A DNA stretch of 15,751 bases from Deltaproteobacteria bacterium. Its GTDB lineage: Bacteria; UBA10199; SPLOWO2-01-44-7. Made by a program: the position numbers and the translations under genes. The notes beneath the pieces are model-generated. The model did not search any database. It was not told the DNA's origin and worked only from the letters and a program-made list of their open reading frames with translations. Below are positions 1 to 7,271 of this stretch, in pieces. Each line of letters opens with the position of its first letter. Position 1 is the first letter of the stretch. The stretch covers positions 1-15,751 of the forward strand of contig JACQMB010000146.1 in NCBI GenBank assembly GCA_016203765.1. Direction: 5' to 3'.

Positions 1-524
1 GCAAGACATCCCCCAGCCAGTTTCCCCTCCGCCTTTCCCTCTTTCAAAATCACGCATTCGTTTAAATCAAAAGGGGGATGGGGCTTTTTTTGTGTTAAAT
101 GCCACCGCAAAACCTCCAACGTCCGCTCCGAGAGGGTGCCTCCCAACTGTGTGACCACCGGCCCGTACAATGCCGGGGAACGGTATTTTTGATTCAAAAA
201 ATTAAGCAGAGGGGTCAGGTCGCTGAAGCCGATCAAAGGTTTCGGCGTTTTTTGGAGGCGGTCAAAATCGAGGCGGGCCAAAACCCTTTGGGAACCGTAA
301 CCGCCGCGGGCAAAAAAAACGGCTTTGATTTTGGGATGCTCAATCAATTCGGTCAGTTCTTGCGCCCGCCGTTCATCGGAGCCGGCCAGATAACGCTCCT
401 TCGAAAAAATGTCTTCCCGGAAAAAAACATCGAAGCCCCATTTTTTAATCTGCTCCACCCCTTTTTCAAAAAGCGCCTTGTCAAAGGGACTGGAGGCCGC
501 CGCAATGCCGATCAGTTCACCCAT
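1..524 (-). CDS. LD-carboxypeptidase (peptidase S66 family), partial
   Basis: The gene reads leftwards from an ATG at 522-524 and runs off the window, leaving 174 residues of the N-terminal part. Members of this family cleave the L,D-bond of murein tetrapeptides in the cytoplasm for peptidoglycan recycling (LdcA) or act on related peptides (MccF). Visible hallmarks are ARGGYGSQRVL near residues 72-82, then GFSDLTPLL with the nucleophile-type serine at about residue 101, YGPVV at 120-124 and an EGKLAGG segment at 167-172 like the family's glycine-rich stretch. The His and Glu of the catalytic triad would lie beyond the window edge. An in-frame TAA just upstream fixes the maximal 5' end; the ribosome-binding site is weak. 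It follows the NHL lipoprotein gene by 57 bp on the same strand and may be cotranscribed. The family call is firm; LdcA versus MccF-like specificity cannot be decided. Confidence 0.88.
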   Translation of the reverse strand, partial: MGELIGIAAASSPFDKALFEKGVEQIKKWGFDVFFREDIFSKERYLAGSDERRAQELTELIEHPKIKAVFFARGGYGSQRVLARLDFDRLQKTPKPLIGFSDLTPLLNFLNQKYRSPALYGPVVTQLGGTLSERTLEVLRWHLTQKKPHPPFDLNECVILKEGKAEGKLAGGCL

Positions 525-581
525 GGTTTTCTTTTATCAGTTTGGGCGAGGCGAGGCAAGGTTAGCCGTCACCGGCGCGCA

Positions 582-2651
582 TCACTGGATCTGGCGGAGT
601 TTGTTGTTGCCGACATCCAATACATAAAGAACGTTCCCGTTGCGGCTGAAGAAGAGTCCCCGCGGACTGCTGAAACTGGCATTGGTTCCATTTCCGTTGG
701 TGGAACCGGCGGCGCCGGTTCCGGCCACCGTCGAAGCGGTTCCCGTGGAAATCACAATTTTTGAAACGTCGTGACCCGACGTGGCATAAAGGTTGGCATC
801 GTTGGGATCGATGACCAGGCCCAAGGGGGAGGTAACGCCTTGGAATGTGGTCACCGCCCCTGTGGCCGTAACGACCAACCGGATCAAGCTATTTCCATCA
901 TCGGCAACGTAAATGCTAGTTCCGCTCCGTTCGATGGCCAGCCCTTGGGGACTGCTGAAACTGGCCACCGTTCCGGTCCCGTTGACGGAACCGGCCGAGC
1001 CGGTGCCGGCCAGCGTGGTCACAACTCCGGCGGAGGTGATTTTTCGGATGGCGTGGTTACTCCGGTCGGCCACATAAAGATTGCCGTCGGCGTCGATGAC
1101 AATGCCGGCGGGGGTGCTAAAGCTGGCCGCCGTTCCGGTGCCGTTGACAAAACCGGTCGAGCCCGTACCGGCCAGGGTGGAAACACTGTCGCAGGTTCCG
1201 TCGGTCATGCTTATTTTTCGGATCGTGTGGTTTCCACCCTCGGTGACATAAAGGGTGTCGTTGTTTTTGTTGACCACGCAAAAGAGGGGTTCATTAAAGG
1301 TGGCCGCGGAGGTGCAGGCCCCGTTGGCCGAGCCGGAATTGCCGGAGCTGTTTCCGGCAAACAGGGTGACAAAGCTGTCATTTGTGGAGGCCAGCGTTAA
1401 ATTAATATGACGAATCTGGTGATTGGCGGTATCGGCGACAAAGGCGCGTCTTCCGTCGGGTGTGACGCAGGCTCCGACGGAGGAGCTGAATCGGGCCGCC
1501 GTTGACGAACCGTTCGTCGTGCCTGCCGTTCCGTCGCCGGCAAAATCGGTCACGTCGGCCGCGAGGGTTGCCGCGGTCAGACTAACGCATTCTCCGTCAT
1601 CCGCCGATCCGGAAGCGCTCCCTTCGCAAAAACCGGAACTGCAGGTCTCACCGTTGCGGGCAATACTGCAGGTTGAGCCGTTGGCAACCAGCGCCGCGAC
1701 GTCGCCGTCGCCCCCCGCGCTGGTCTTATATTCCGCCATCCCGGAGGAGGGGATGGCCACCCAGTTGGTTCCGTCCTTTGTGCAAGCGGCGGCAAAAAAG
1801 GCGTTTCTCCCGCTGGCGATGGCCTCGGCCTGCCTTACCCCGATCACACATTCCATCGTGGTGTTTCCATCCGCATCGGTGCTCCAGGAACCGGTCCCGC
1901 TTAACTCCTTCGTGTCGCCGGTATTGTATTGGTGGCATTTGGGGCTGGTCAAACCCGGCCCTATTTTGAAATAGGGTTTCCCTTTGGTCCCTGAGACAAG
2001 GCCGTCCCTGCGGGAAGCATTGACGGTGGTGGGCGATGTGGCCGACAGGCTTGAATCGATCTCGATATTGCATTCGCCGGTCGCCTTTTGGGCGTCGGTC
2101 AGGACCGCCCCGAAGCCGGCCACGATTTTAAGCTGGGTGCTACTGTCCTGCCGCACTCGAACGTAGCGGACATCCCCGGAACTGCGGCTGGCCAAATTCA
2201 AAAATTTGGCACTGATGCTGACCGAGTCGCCCCCGCTCAAGGTCGTGCTGGCCGAGCCTTTATAACCGCAAGAGACACTGTTGGAAGCACAACTCGAATC
2301 GAGGCATTCGGCGGTGATGGTATAGGCGCCGGAGGTTGGACAATGGAGGGTGGCGGTCACGGTGGCAGAACCGCTGGGAACCGCCACTGTTTTTGCATCG
2401 CAGGTGCCGGCCCCGCTTCCGGTCAGCGTACATTCCGTGATGTTGACACTGGAGGGGAGAGCTTTGGAAACCGGCGTTCCATCGGTGATGTCAACCCCTT
2501 TGGACACACCCTTGGCCGTGCTGTCGGGATTTTGGACCTGCAGGTTGATGCTGACGTTGCTTCCCGTCAGGTCAGAGTCATCCAAACTCCCGCATTGACA
2601 GAGCAGTAATAAACAACAAAGACTGCCTGGTAAAAACCAGAATCGCTTCAT
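582..2651 (-). CDS. Exported NHL-repeat beta-propeller protein, putative lipoprotein
   Basis: A 689-residue protein with a clear signal peptide (Lys-Arg, hydrophobic core to about residue 17, then LLLCQCG). A cysteine follows the core as in lipoproteins, but the residue before it is Leu or Gln rather than Gly/Ala/Ser, so lipidation is likely rather than certain. Residues 30-160 are Ser/Thr/Gly-rich with paired cysteines. Residues 367-689 hold about six NHL-type blades, each with AGTGSxGxxNGTGTxASFSxPxG followed by LYVADxxNHxIRKI or variants. This should form a six-bladed propeller for protein or ligand binding at the cell surface. AAGGAGA lies six bases before the ATG. The blade repeats are visible in the DNA (around 670-728, 950-1018 and 1118-1182), so the array probably grew by duplication. 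Ligand and role are unknown; NHL proteins of this kind are often extracellular and need not be enzymes. Confidence 0.88.
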   Translation of the reverse strand: MKRFWFLPGSLCCLLLLCQCGSLDDSDLTGSNVSINLQVQNPDSTAKGVSKGVDITDGTPVSKALPSSVNITECTLTGSGAGTCDAKTVAVPSGSATVTATLHCPTSGAYTITAECLDSSCASNSVSCGYKGSASTTLSGGDSVSISAKFLNLASRSSGDVRYVRVRQDSSTQLKIVAGFGAVLTDAQKATGECNIEIDSSLSATSPTTVNASRRDGLVSGTKGKPYFKIGPGLTSPKCHQYNTGDTKELSGTGSWSTDADGNTTMECVIGVRQAEAIASGRNAFFAAACTKDGTNWVAIPSSGMAEYKTSAGGDGDVAALVANGSTCSIARNGETCSSGFCEGSASGSADDGECVSLTAATLAADVTDFAGDGTAGTTNGSSTAARFSSSVGACVTPDGRRAFVADTANHQIRHINLTLASTNDSFVTLFAGNSSGNSGSANGACTSAATFNEPLFCVVNKNNDTLYVTEGGNHTIRKISMTDGTCDSVSTLAGTGSTGFVNGTGTAASFSTPAGIVIDADGNLYVADRSNHAIRKITSAGVVTTLAGTGSAGSVNGTGTVASFSSPQGLAIERSGTSIYVADDGNSLIRLVVTATGAVTTFQGVTSPLGLVIDPNDANLYATSGHDVSKIVISTGTASTVAGTGAAGSTNGNGTNASFSSPRGLFFSRNGNVLYVLDVGNNKLRQIQ

Positions 2652-2796
2652 CTCTGTCTCCTTACACGCGTTCCTCTACTGCTCTATTGTACGGCGGAGC
2701 GAAGGCCTTGGGAGTGGGTATAATTTGACCAAGACCGTCAAAATTTTGACGGCGGGGATTTTGTAATTATTTACAGTGGTTACAAAGGGTTGGAAA
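2652..2796. promoter_or_regulatory. Divergent intergenic region with an 18-bp perfect palindrome
   Basis: This gap separates the NHL lipoprotein gene (minus) and the SprT-like gene (plus), so promoters for both should lie here. It holds the perfect palindrome CCGTCAAAATTTTGACGG at 2735-2752. Within it, TTGACG (2746-2751) followed 16 bases later by TATTTA (2768-2773) is a passable -35/-10 pair for the rightward gene. A further TTGACC lies at 2725-2730. The palindrome could be an operator for a dimeric repressor. No T-run follows it, so it is not a good intrinsic terminator. The promoter call is inference from short matches. Confidence 0.4.
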
Positions 2797-3492
2797 ATGG
2801 CCGGACGGATGAAAATAGCCGAAGCGCGAACGGAGGCCTTCCGGGGTCTGTTGGCAAGGCTCCTGAAAGAAAAAGTGGAGCTTGTCATCCACGACAACAC
2901 CCATGTTTTCATGAATGCCTATTTCCGGAAGAAAAGATGGGTGATTCGCCTCCACTGGATGTTTTTGAAATCGCCGGCCATGGCCCGGCAGATTGGCAGT
3001 TATCTTTTAACCCGAAATAAGGAAAACTCGAAGGCGATCGACCGCTATATTGAAAATCATTGGCACTGGGTGCGGCACCCGATGCCGCCGCTTCAACACC
3101 GGGGCCGCCATTATGATTTGAAAAAGATTAGGAACGATTTAAACCGGCGCTATTTGGGCGGCCGGATTACGGCCCAAATTACCTGGGGGCCGAAAAACAG
3201 CCGCCGGGCCTATGAGCAGATGCAAATGGGGAGTTACTCAACCTCCAGAAATTTGATTATCATCCATCCCGGTCTTGATCAAAAATTTGTGCCGCGGTAC
3301 GTGGTGGCGGCGACCGTTTTTCACGAGATGTGCCACGCCCTGGTGCCGGTCAAAGAAAAGGGGGGACGGAAGCAGATCCATCCCCTCTCTTTTCGAAAAC
3401 TCGAAGCGCGCTATCCCTCTTTGGACAAGGCCAAAAAATGGGAAGAGGCGCACTTCACGAAACTGCTGCGCAGGCCTTTTACTTCTTGCTGA
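2797..3492 (+). CDS. SprT-like zinc metalloprotease family protein
   Basis: A 231-residue protein with the zinc-protease motif FHEMCHAL (HEMCH at residues 176-180) and a likely third zinc ligand at His195 in the segment IHPLSFRKLEARYP, which matches the H-x2-x-F-x3-E-x-R-(F/Y)-P pattern of SprT-like proteins. Upstream, a basic region (residues 100-150) includes GRITAQITWG and the R-N-L-I-I-I-H-P strand expected before the active-site helix. SprT-like proteins are soluble, DNA- or protein-associated metalloproteases; the substrate here is unknown. I chose the ATG at 2797 because AAGGGT sits just upstream; an in-frame GTG at 2776 would add seven residues but has no ribosome-binding site. The last 14 bp overlap the convergent small membrane protein gene. 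Confidence 0.8.
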   Translation: MAGRMKIAEARTEAFRGLLARLLKEKVELVIHDNTHVFMNAYFRKKRWVIRLHWMFLKSPAMARQIGSYLLTRNKENSKAIDRYIENHWHWVRHPMPPLQHRGRHYDLKKIRNDLNRRYLGGRITAQITWGPKNSRRAYEQMQMGSYSTSRNLIIIHPGLDQKFVPRYVVAATVFHEMCHALVPVKEKGGRKQIHPLSFRKLEARYPSLDKAKKWEEAHFTKLLRRPFTSC

Positions 3493-3739
3493 AAAAGGCC
3501 AGTGCCACCAAACCGCCGATGATGAGGACCAGCCAGTGCGTCCCGCCGGTGTATTCCAGCGTGCGGCGGTAGTACTCCAGGATGTGGGTGATCCATCCCA
3601 GTTTTGCCGTCACCAGGTCGATCAGGAGACCGATCATGATGACCGGCTTGGCGAGATTCCAGACCTTGGTGGCGGCGTCATACAAGAGACCGTAAACGGC
3701 CCCCACCAGGTCTTTGAGCGGTGCAAATAGTTTTTCCAT
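3479..3739 (-). CDS. Small membrane protein of unknown function
   Basis: An 86-residue protein that I do not recognise. A very good ribosome-binding site (GGGGGAGGAAATC then ATG) argues that it is real. It begins with an amphipathic stretch (residues 1-30) and has two hydrophobic segments, about residues 31-47 and 68-83, ending in Phe-Phe-Ser-Lys-Lys. A two-helix inner-membrane protein with a lysine-rich tail is the likely topology. It lies downstream of the CPBP protease gene on the same strand, 94 bp away, with a heptamer repeat array between them, and converges on the metalloprotease gene with a 14-bp overlap. No function is proposed. Confidence 0.7.
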   Translation of the reverse strand: MEKLFAPLKDLVGAVYGLLYDAATKVWNLAKPVIMIGLLIDLVTAKLGWITHILEYYRRTLEYTGGTHWLVLIIGGLVALAFFSKK

Positions 3740-3823
3740 GATTTCCTCCCCCTTTCGATTGAGATTTTAGTCCCTTATCGGGCCTCGTTCAAGATTTTCT
3801 TTTGACGCGATGGGTTGAAGAAG

Positions 3824-3856
3824 GGACTACGGACTACGGACCACGGACTACGGACC
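3824..3856 (+). repeat. Heptamer tandem repeat array 1 (GGACTAC/GGACCAC)
   Basis: Four consecutive heptamers are visible: GGACTAC (3824), GGACTAC (3831), GGACCAC (3838) and GGACTAC (3845), followed by a partial GGACC. On the opposite strand the array forms the last codons of the CPBP protease gene, and the stop codon TAG (3834-3836 complement) lies inside the second unit. The same repeat family recurs at 4634-4710 and 15575-15637, always with GGAC reading on the plus strand. Confidence 0.92.
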
Positions 3857-4586
3857 GAAAGCGGAGAGAAGAGAAGGCGAAGACGAGGATGCAGATACCC
3901 ATCACTAATGAGTTCACAGGCACCCAGGTTTCTGCGGCGGGGAGGGTGTAGCCCAAGACGTGCGTCAGGTAGGTCCAACTGTTGTTGAGAAGATGGGCCA
4001 GGATGGGAAACCACAGGTTTTGGCGGATGAAAAGGAGCCAACTCAAATAGAGCCCCAGGATAAAATAGAGGTGCCAGTATTGGGGGATGCCGTGGATGAA
4101 GGTGAAGGCGAGGGCGGTGGCGAGGAGGGCGGTGCGCGGCCCCCAATGGCTCTCCAGTGAGCGCTGAAAAAATCCGCGAAAAAAGAGTTCTTCGCAAAAG
4201 GCGGGGGTGAGACAGAGCAAAAACCAGCGCCAGGCCCCATCTGGAAAGTTGTCCACGGCCATGAGCCTTTCCAGCATATTTTTAATTGCTCCGGGCGGGG
4301 CCCAGATTTTTTCGCTTAAAAAAGTAAGGTAATCAATGAGAACAACCAGCGAGAGGGTCATCACAACGGTCCAAACCAGCTCCCGCGTTTTTGGCCGGCG
4401 GAAGGGAAAAATCTGCCCCCATGGAATTTTCCAATGCCGGACCAGCCCGATCGGGAGGCCGGCCACAATTAAAATTTCATTCAGCAAAATTCCCAGCGTG
4501 ATCGAAACGTTCTGGATGAGATAGGCGGCCGGCCATTGGGCAAGGATTAAAAAGGTATAGGAGAGAAGAATAACATAGACAGGCAT
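3834..4586 (-). CDS. CPBP family intramembrane metalloprotease (CAAX/Abi type)
   Basis: A 250-residue polytopic membrane protein. The family motifs are all present in order: CEELFFRGFFQ (the EExxxR motif), FTFIHG (the FxxxH motif) and HLLNNS (the HxxxN/D-type motif). These are the putative zinc-site residues of CPBP glutamic-type/metallo-proteases related to Rce1, which act within the inner membrane. Roughly seven hydrophobic segments are visible. The last residues (RSVVRGP) are encoded by the heptamer array, so the C-terminus has been set by the repeat. The ATG at 4586 is only 14 bp from the divergent mutY reading frame, and its ribosome-binding site is weak. Bacterial members take part in maturation of exported peptides or in bacteriocin immunity; no substrate candidate is adjacent, so the role is open. 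Confidence 0.87.
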   Translation of the reverse strand: MPVYVILLSYTFLILAQWPAAYLIQNVSITLGILLNEILIVAGLPIGLVRHWKIPWGQIFPFRRPKTRELVWTVVMTLSLVVLIDYLTFLSEKIWAPPGAIKNMLERLMAVDNFPDGAWRWFLLCLTPAFCEELFFRGFFQRSLESHWGPRTALLATALAFTFIHGIPQYWHLYFILGLYLSWLLFIRQNLWFPILAHLLNNSWTYLTHVLGYTLPAAETWVPVNSLVMGICILVFAFSSLRFRSVVRGP

Positions 4587-4600
4587 GGTGGAAACTTTCT

Positions 4601-5749
4601 ATGAGTTGGGGGGTGAAGTCTAGAAGAAAGTTAGGACCAAGGACTACGGACTACGGACTAGGGACCGGGGATAAGAGACCACGGACTACGGACTACGGAC
4701 TACGGACCTTAAGAAAGAGATTGTTAAGTTGGTTTGACGTCAATTGCCGGACTTTGCCCTGGCGAAAGGCCAGGCCGAATCCCTACCACGTTTGGCTCTC
4801 TGAAATCATGCTCCAGCAAACGCAGGTGGAGACGGTTTTGCCCTATTATCGAAAATTTTTGAGGGCTTTTCCGATGGTCTCTGCCCTGGCGGCGGCGCCG
4901 GTCGAGGAGGTCGTGAGACAGTGGTCGGGATTGGGGTATTATTCCAGGGCCCGCAATCTGCATCGGGCGGCACAAATTGTTGCAGAGGGGAGGCGATTTC
5001 CTCAAACCAAGGCGGAATGGCTAAGGCTTCCTGGGATTGGCGAATATACCGCCGGGGCGATTGCCAGCATTGCTTTTGGTGAAAAAGTGCCGGTGGTCGA
5101 TGGGAATGTGATCCGTGTGTTGACGCGGGCTTTTGCGCTGAAGGGGGATCCCAAAAAAAATCCGCTCAAAAAAAGGCTGTGGGATTTGGCCGGCCGCCTG
5201 GTCCCTTCGGCCCGGCCCGGCGATTTTAACCAGGCCTTGATGGAATTGGGTGCCCTGGTTTGTCTTCCCAAAGAGCCGAAGTGCCCGATTTGCCCCTTGC
5301 GCAAGGATTGCCGGGCCTATCTAGAAGGCAAGGCGGCGCGGTTTCCAACTCCGGCTCCCCGCCAACCGATGAAAAAAATCAGGCTCCAAGCCAGCCTGAT
5401 CGAAAAGGAGGGCCGCTTTCTTTTAGCCAAACGAAACGGCGCGCGCCACTTGCAATCGATGTGGGAGTTTCCGCAGGTCTCGCCCCGCCGGCTGGGTTTG
5501 AAAACAAAATCAAAGGGGGTTTTGCCGCCGGTTAAACATGCCATCATGAATCGGTCCATTCTTTTGCGGCCCTTTTGTTTTGCCTATCTTCAAGGGAGGC
5601 CCAGGCGCGGCAAAAATTATGTTGCTTATCAATGGATCCGATCGGAGGAGCTGAAAAATTACCCCACCTCCTCGCTCAATCAAAAAATTCTCAAAGGTAT
5701 TTTACAAGAAGGAAGCCGGCGACGAGGAGGAGACCGAAAAGAAGCGTGA
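4601..5749 (+). CDS. mutY: A/G-specific adenine DNA glycosylase MutY
   Basis: MutY removes adenine mispaired with 8-oxoguanine or guanine in base-excision repair. In the longest reading (382 residues) the catalytic Glu is E69 in SEIMLQQTQV, the helix-hairpin-helix is LPGIGEYTAGAI (143-154), the catalytic Asp is D167 in VVDGNV, and a C-x6-C-x2-C-x5-C iron-sulfur loop sits at 221-237. A NUDIX-like mismatch-recognition domain follows (about 258-370). The start is uncertain. ATG 4601 gives an N-terminus of about 40 residues largely encoded by the heptamer array, with no counterpart in MutY, and lies 14 bp from the divergent gene. An in-frame TTG at 4721, just before the conserved LSWFD..RTLPW, gives 342 residues, close to the usual length, and may be the real start. 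I list the longer form because it has the only ATG. The 3' end overlaps the convergent DedA-type gene by 59 bp. Confidence 0.93.
   Translation: MSWGVKSRRKLGPRTTDYGLGTGDKRPRTTDYGLRTLRKRLLSWFDVNCRTLPWRKARPNPYHVWLSEIMLQQTQVETVLPYYRKFLRAFPMVSALAAAPVEEVVRQWSGLGYYSRARNLHRAAQIVAEGRRFPQTKAEWLRLPGIGEYTAGAIASIAFGEKVPVVDGNVIRVLTRAFALKGDPKKNPLKKRLWDLAGRLVPSARPGDFNQALMELGALVCLPKEPKCPICPLRKDCRAYLEGKAARFPTPAPRQPMKKIRLQASLIEKEGRFLLAKRNGARHLQSMWEFPQVSPRRLGLKTKSKGVLPPVKHAIMNRSILLRPFCFAYLQGRPRRGKNYVAYQWIRSEELKNYPTSSLNQKILKGILQEGSRRRGGDRKEA
4634..4710 (+). repeat. Heptamer tandem repeat array 2 at the mutY 5' end
   Basis: The units are GGACCAA (4634), GGACTAC (4641), GGACTAC (4648), GGACTAG (4655) and GGACCGG (4662). 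After a short irregular stretch come GGACTAC at 4683, 4690 and 4697 and GGACCTT at 4704. The array lies between the first ATG (4601) and the alternative TTG start (4721) of mutY. Because seven is not a multiple of three, the longest frame translates it as a seven-residue cycle (R-T-T-D-Y-G-L), and gain or loss of a unit would shift the frame. Confidence 0.92.
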
Positions 5750-6284
5750 GGAGGTTGAAATAACGATCAATAAAATCCTTGATCTTGGGGCCGAAAAAAT
5801 AGATCAGCGTGCCAACCAGAAAAAACCGGGCCGGTCTGCCGATCGCCGAGGCCAAAATCAAGACGGGCAAAGGAACAAAGGCGTGATAAACCCCGGCGGC
5901 AATGGTAAAAACTTTGTATGGGATGGGAGTAAAGGCGGCGATGAAGATCCAAATAAAGGCCTGGGCTTGATAGTAAAGCCCGACTTTTTCAAAGGCGGCC
6001 TCCAAATGGTAAAATTCAATGATCGTTTTGCCGATCGATTCGTAGAGGAAAAGGCCGATCGCGTAGCCTAAAATTCCTCCCAAAACGGAGCCGATCGAAC
6101 TGACCAGCGCATACCAAAAGGAACGTTGCGGCCTTTCCATTCCCAAGGCAATTTGTAAAACATCGGGCGGCACCGGAAAAAAGCTCGACTCGGCCACCGC
6201 AATCCCAAACAGCGCCCAAGTCCCGCCGGGATGATGGGCCCAACTTAAGACCCAGTCATAGAGTTTTCGCAGAGGGTGAAACAT
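5691..6284 (-). CDS. DedA/YqaA-family inner-membrane protein
   Basis: A 197-residue polytopic membrane protein. The segment ESSFFPVPPDVLQIALG (about residues 32-48), the loop FTPIPYKVFTIAAGV and the later GRPARFF are typical of the YqaA branch of the DedA (SNARE-associated Golgi protein-like/VTT) superfamily. Members have re-entrant loops and transmembrane helices and are linked to phospholipid or undecaprenyl-phosphate flipping and membrane homeostasis; the exact substrate of the YqaA branch is not settled. The usual GRGARF arginine-rich motif appears here as GRPARF. The gene is convergent with mutY and shares 59 bp with its 3' end. Downstream of its start lies a short gap to the rightward oxidoreductase. 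Confidence 0.86.
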   Translation of the reverse strand: MFHPLRKLYDWVLSWAHHPGGTWALFGIAVAESSFFPVPPDVLQIALGMERPQRSFWYALVSSIGSVLGGILGYAIGLFLYESIGKTIIEFYHLEAAFEKVGLYYQAQAFIWIFIAAFTPIPYKVFTIAAGVYHAFVPLPVLILASAIGRPARFFLVGTLIYFFGPKIKDFIDRYFNLLTLLFGLLLVAGFLLVKYL

Positions 6285-6327
6285 GGCTTTTCATTAACAA
6301 AATGGGGTGATAAGAACAGAACAAAAT

Positions 6328-7230
6328 ATGAAAGGCATTTTGATCGGTTTTGGCAACATGGGGCAGACGCATTGGGAGCGGTATCAACATTTGGGTGTTG
6401 GCTTGCTAGCTGTCGTAGAAGTTGATGAGACTAAAACAAAATTGGCCCAAGCCAAAGGGTTGAGAGTTTATCCTTCTTTATCGAAGGTGTCCAAAGTTCA
6501 AGAAGCCAATTTTATTGATATCTGCACACCAACCCATCCGCATTTTCAACATATCGAAGAGGCAATGCGGTTTGAAAAACCTATTTTTGTGGAAAAGCCG
6601 ATTGTGCGCTTGCCAGAAGAAGCCCAAAAGCTGCGAAGGATCAATTATCCATTCCCCATTTTTGTGGGAGAAGTCGAACATTATAATCCAAAACTAAAGC
6701 CTTTTTTGGATTACACTGGCAAACCTCAAACAATCTCTATCCGTAGGGAGGTAAACCTCGACTTCTTTTTAGAGGGCACCGCCCCCTGGTTTTTAGATGA
6801 AAAATTGAGCGGCGGGATTGTTTTGGATACAATGATTCATGATATCAATTTATTGGTGGCAAAATATGGAAAACCCTCCATCAAAAAGGTTCAATGTCAG
6901 AAGAAAAGATATCCTTGTGTGGATGCCATCGAGGCGACCCTTGCTTTTAATTCGTTTGAGGCCAATCTTTTTACCACTTGGGCGGCGCCCAAGGGAGAAA
7001 GCCCAATTACAACTTCGATCAAAATCCATGAGAAAAATGGACAAACGATTGAGACTGGTTGTGATGATTATATCATTCGAGGCAAACCTTTATCTCAAGA
7101 TGCTTTTTATCTGGAGCTGAAGGCATTTCTTAAATCAATCCAAAGTGGCAAAACCCCCTATGCCTTGAGTGTGTATTTAGAAGCCTTCGGTGTGGTCCAA
7201 GAGATTATCCAATTTTCTCTTGAAAATTAG
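6328..7230 (+). CDS. Gfo/Idh/MocA-family NAD(P)-dependent oxidoreductase
   Basis: A 300-residue protein starting with a Rossmann nucleotide-binding motif, ILIGFGNMGQTHW (GxGxMG at about residues 7-12). The conserved sugar-dehydrogenase lysine sits in FVEKPI, and the catalytic-site helix resembles the family in GGIVLDTMIHDINLLVAKYG, with Asp and His as expected. Family members oxidise or reduce sugars and nucleotide sugars such as inositol, glucose-fructose or UDP-sugars; nothing adjacent fixes the substrate. I chose ATG 6328 because the Rossmann motif begins there; an in-frame GTG at 6307 adds seven unsupported residues. By eye the gene uses more A/T-ending codons than its neighbours, which together with the following HEPN module hints at a separate origin. 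Confidence 0.85.
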   Translation: MKGILIGFGNMGQTHWERYQHLGVGLLAVVEVDETKTKLAQAKGLRVYPSLSKVSKVQEANFIDICTPTHPHFQHIEEAMRFEKPIFVEKPIVRLPEEAQKLRRINYPFPIFVGEVEHYNPKLKPFLDYTGKPQTISIRREVNLDFFLEGTAPWFLDEKLSGGIVLDTMIHDINLLVAKYGKPSIKKVQCQKKRYPCVDAIEATLAFNSFEANLFTTWAAPKGESPITTSIKIHEKNGQTIETGCDDYIIRGKPLSQDAFYLELKAFLKSIQSGKTPYALSVYLEAFGVVQEIIQFSLEN

Positions 7231-7271
7231 TTATAATCTGTTATAATTAATTATAATAAAATTGATTAGAT
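7231..7271. promoter_or_regulatory. Three TTATAAT repeats and a 16-bp palindrome upstream of the HTH-MNT gene
   Basis: TTATAAT occurs at 7231, 7241 and 7251, exactly ten bases apart, so the copies face the same side of the helix. The last two form the perfect palindrome TTATAATTAATTATAA (7241-7256). Each copy also contains TATAAT, a perfect -10 hexamer. The cluster starts right after the oxidoreductase stop codon and ends about 15 bp before the ATG of a protein with an N-terminal DNA-binding domain. Autoregulation by that protein is a reasonable inference; the repeat structure itself is directly visible. Confidence 0.65.

Noticed and set aside
99..2609. Several long plus-strand frames opposite the lipoprotein and carboxypeptidase genes (99-764, 771-1400, 1423-1974, 2088-2609)
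   Set aside because: They mirror the glycine/serine-rich NHL gene and LD-carboxypeptidase, show no domain or ribosome-binding site, and the minus-strand genes have clear family motifs.
2776..2796. GTG at 2776 as the SprT-like gene start
   Set aside because: No ribosome-binding site precedes it, while ATG 2797 has AAGGGT upstream.
4634..4710. Heptamer array as a CRISPR array
   Set aside because: Units are 7 bp, contiguous and without spacers; no cas genes are nearby.
6307..6327. GTG at 6307 as the oxidoreductase start
   Set aside because: The Rossmann fold begins immediately after ATG 6328, leaving no conserved role for the seven extra residues.
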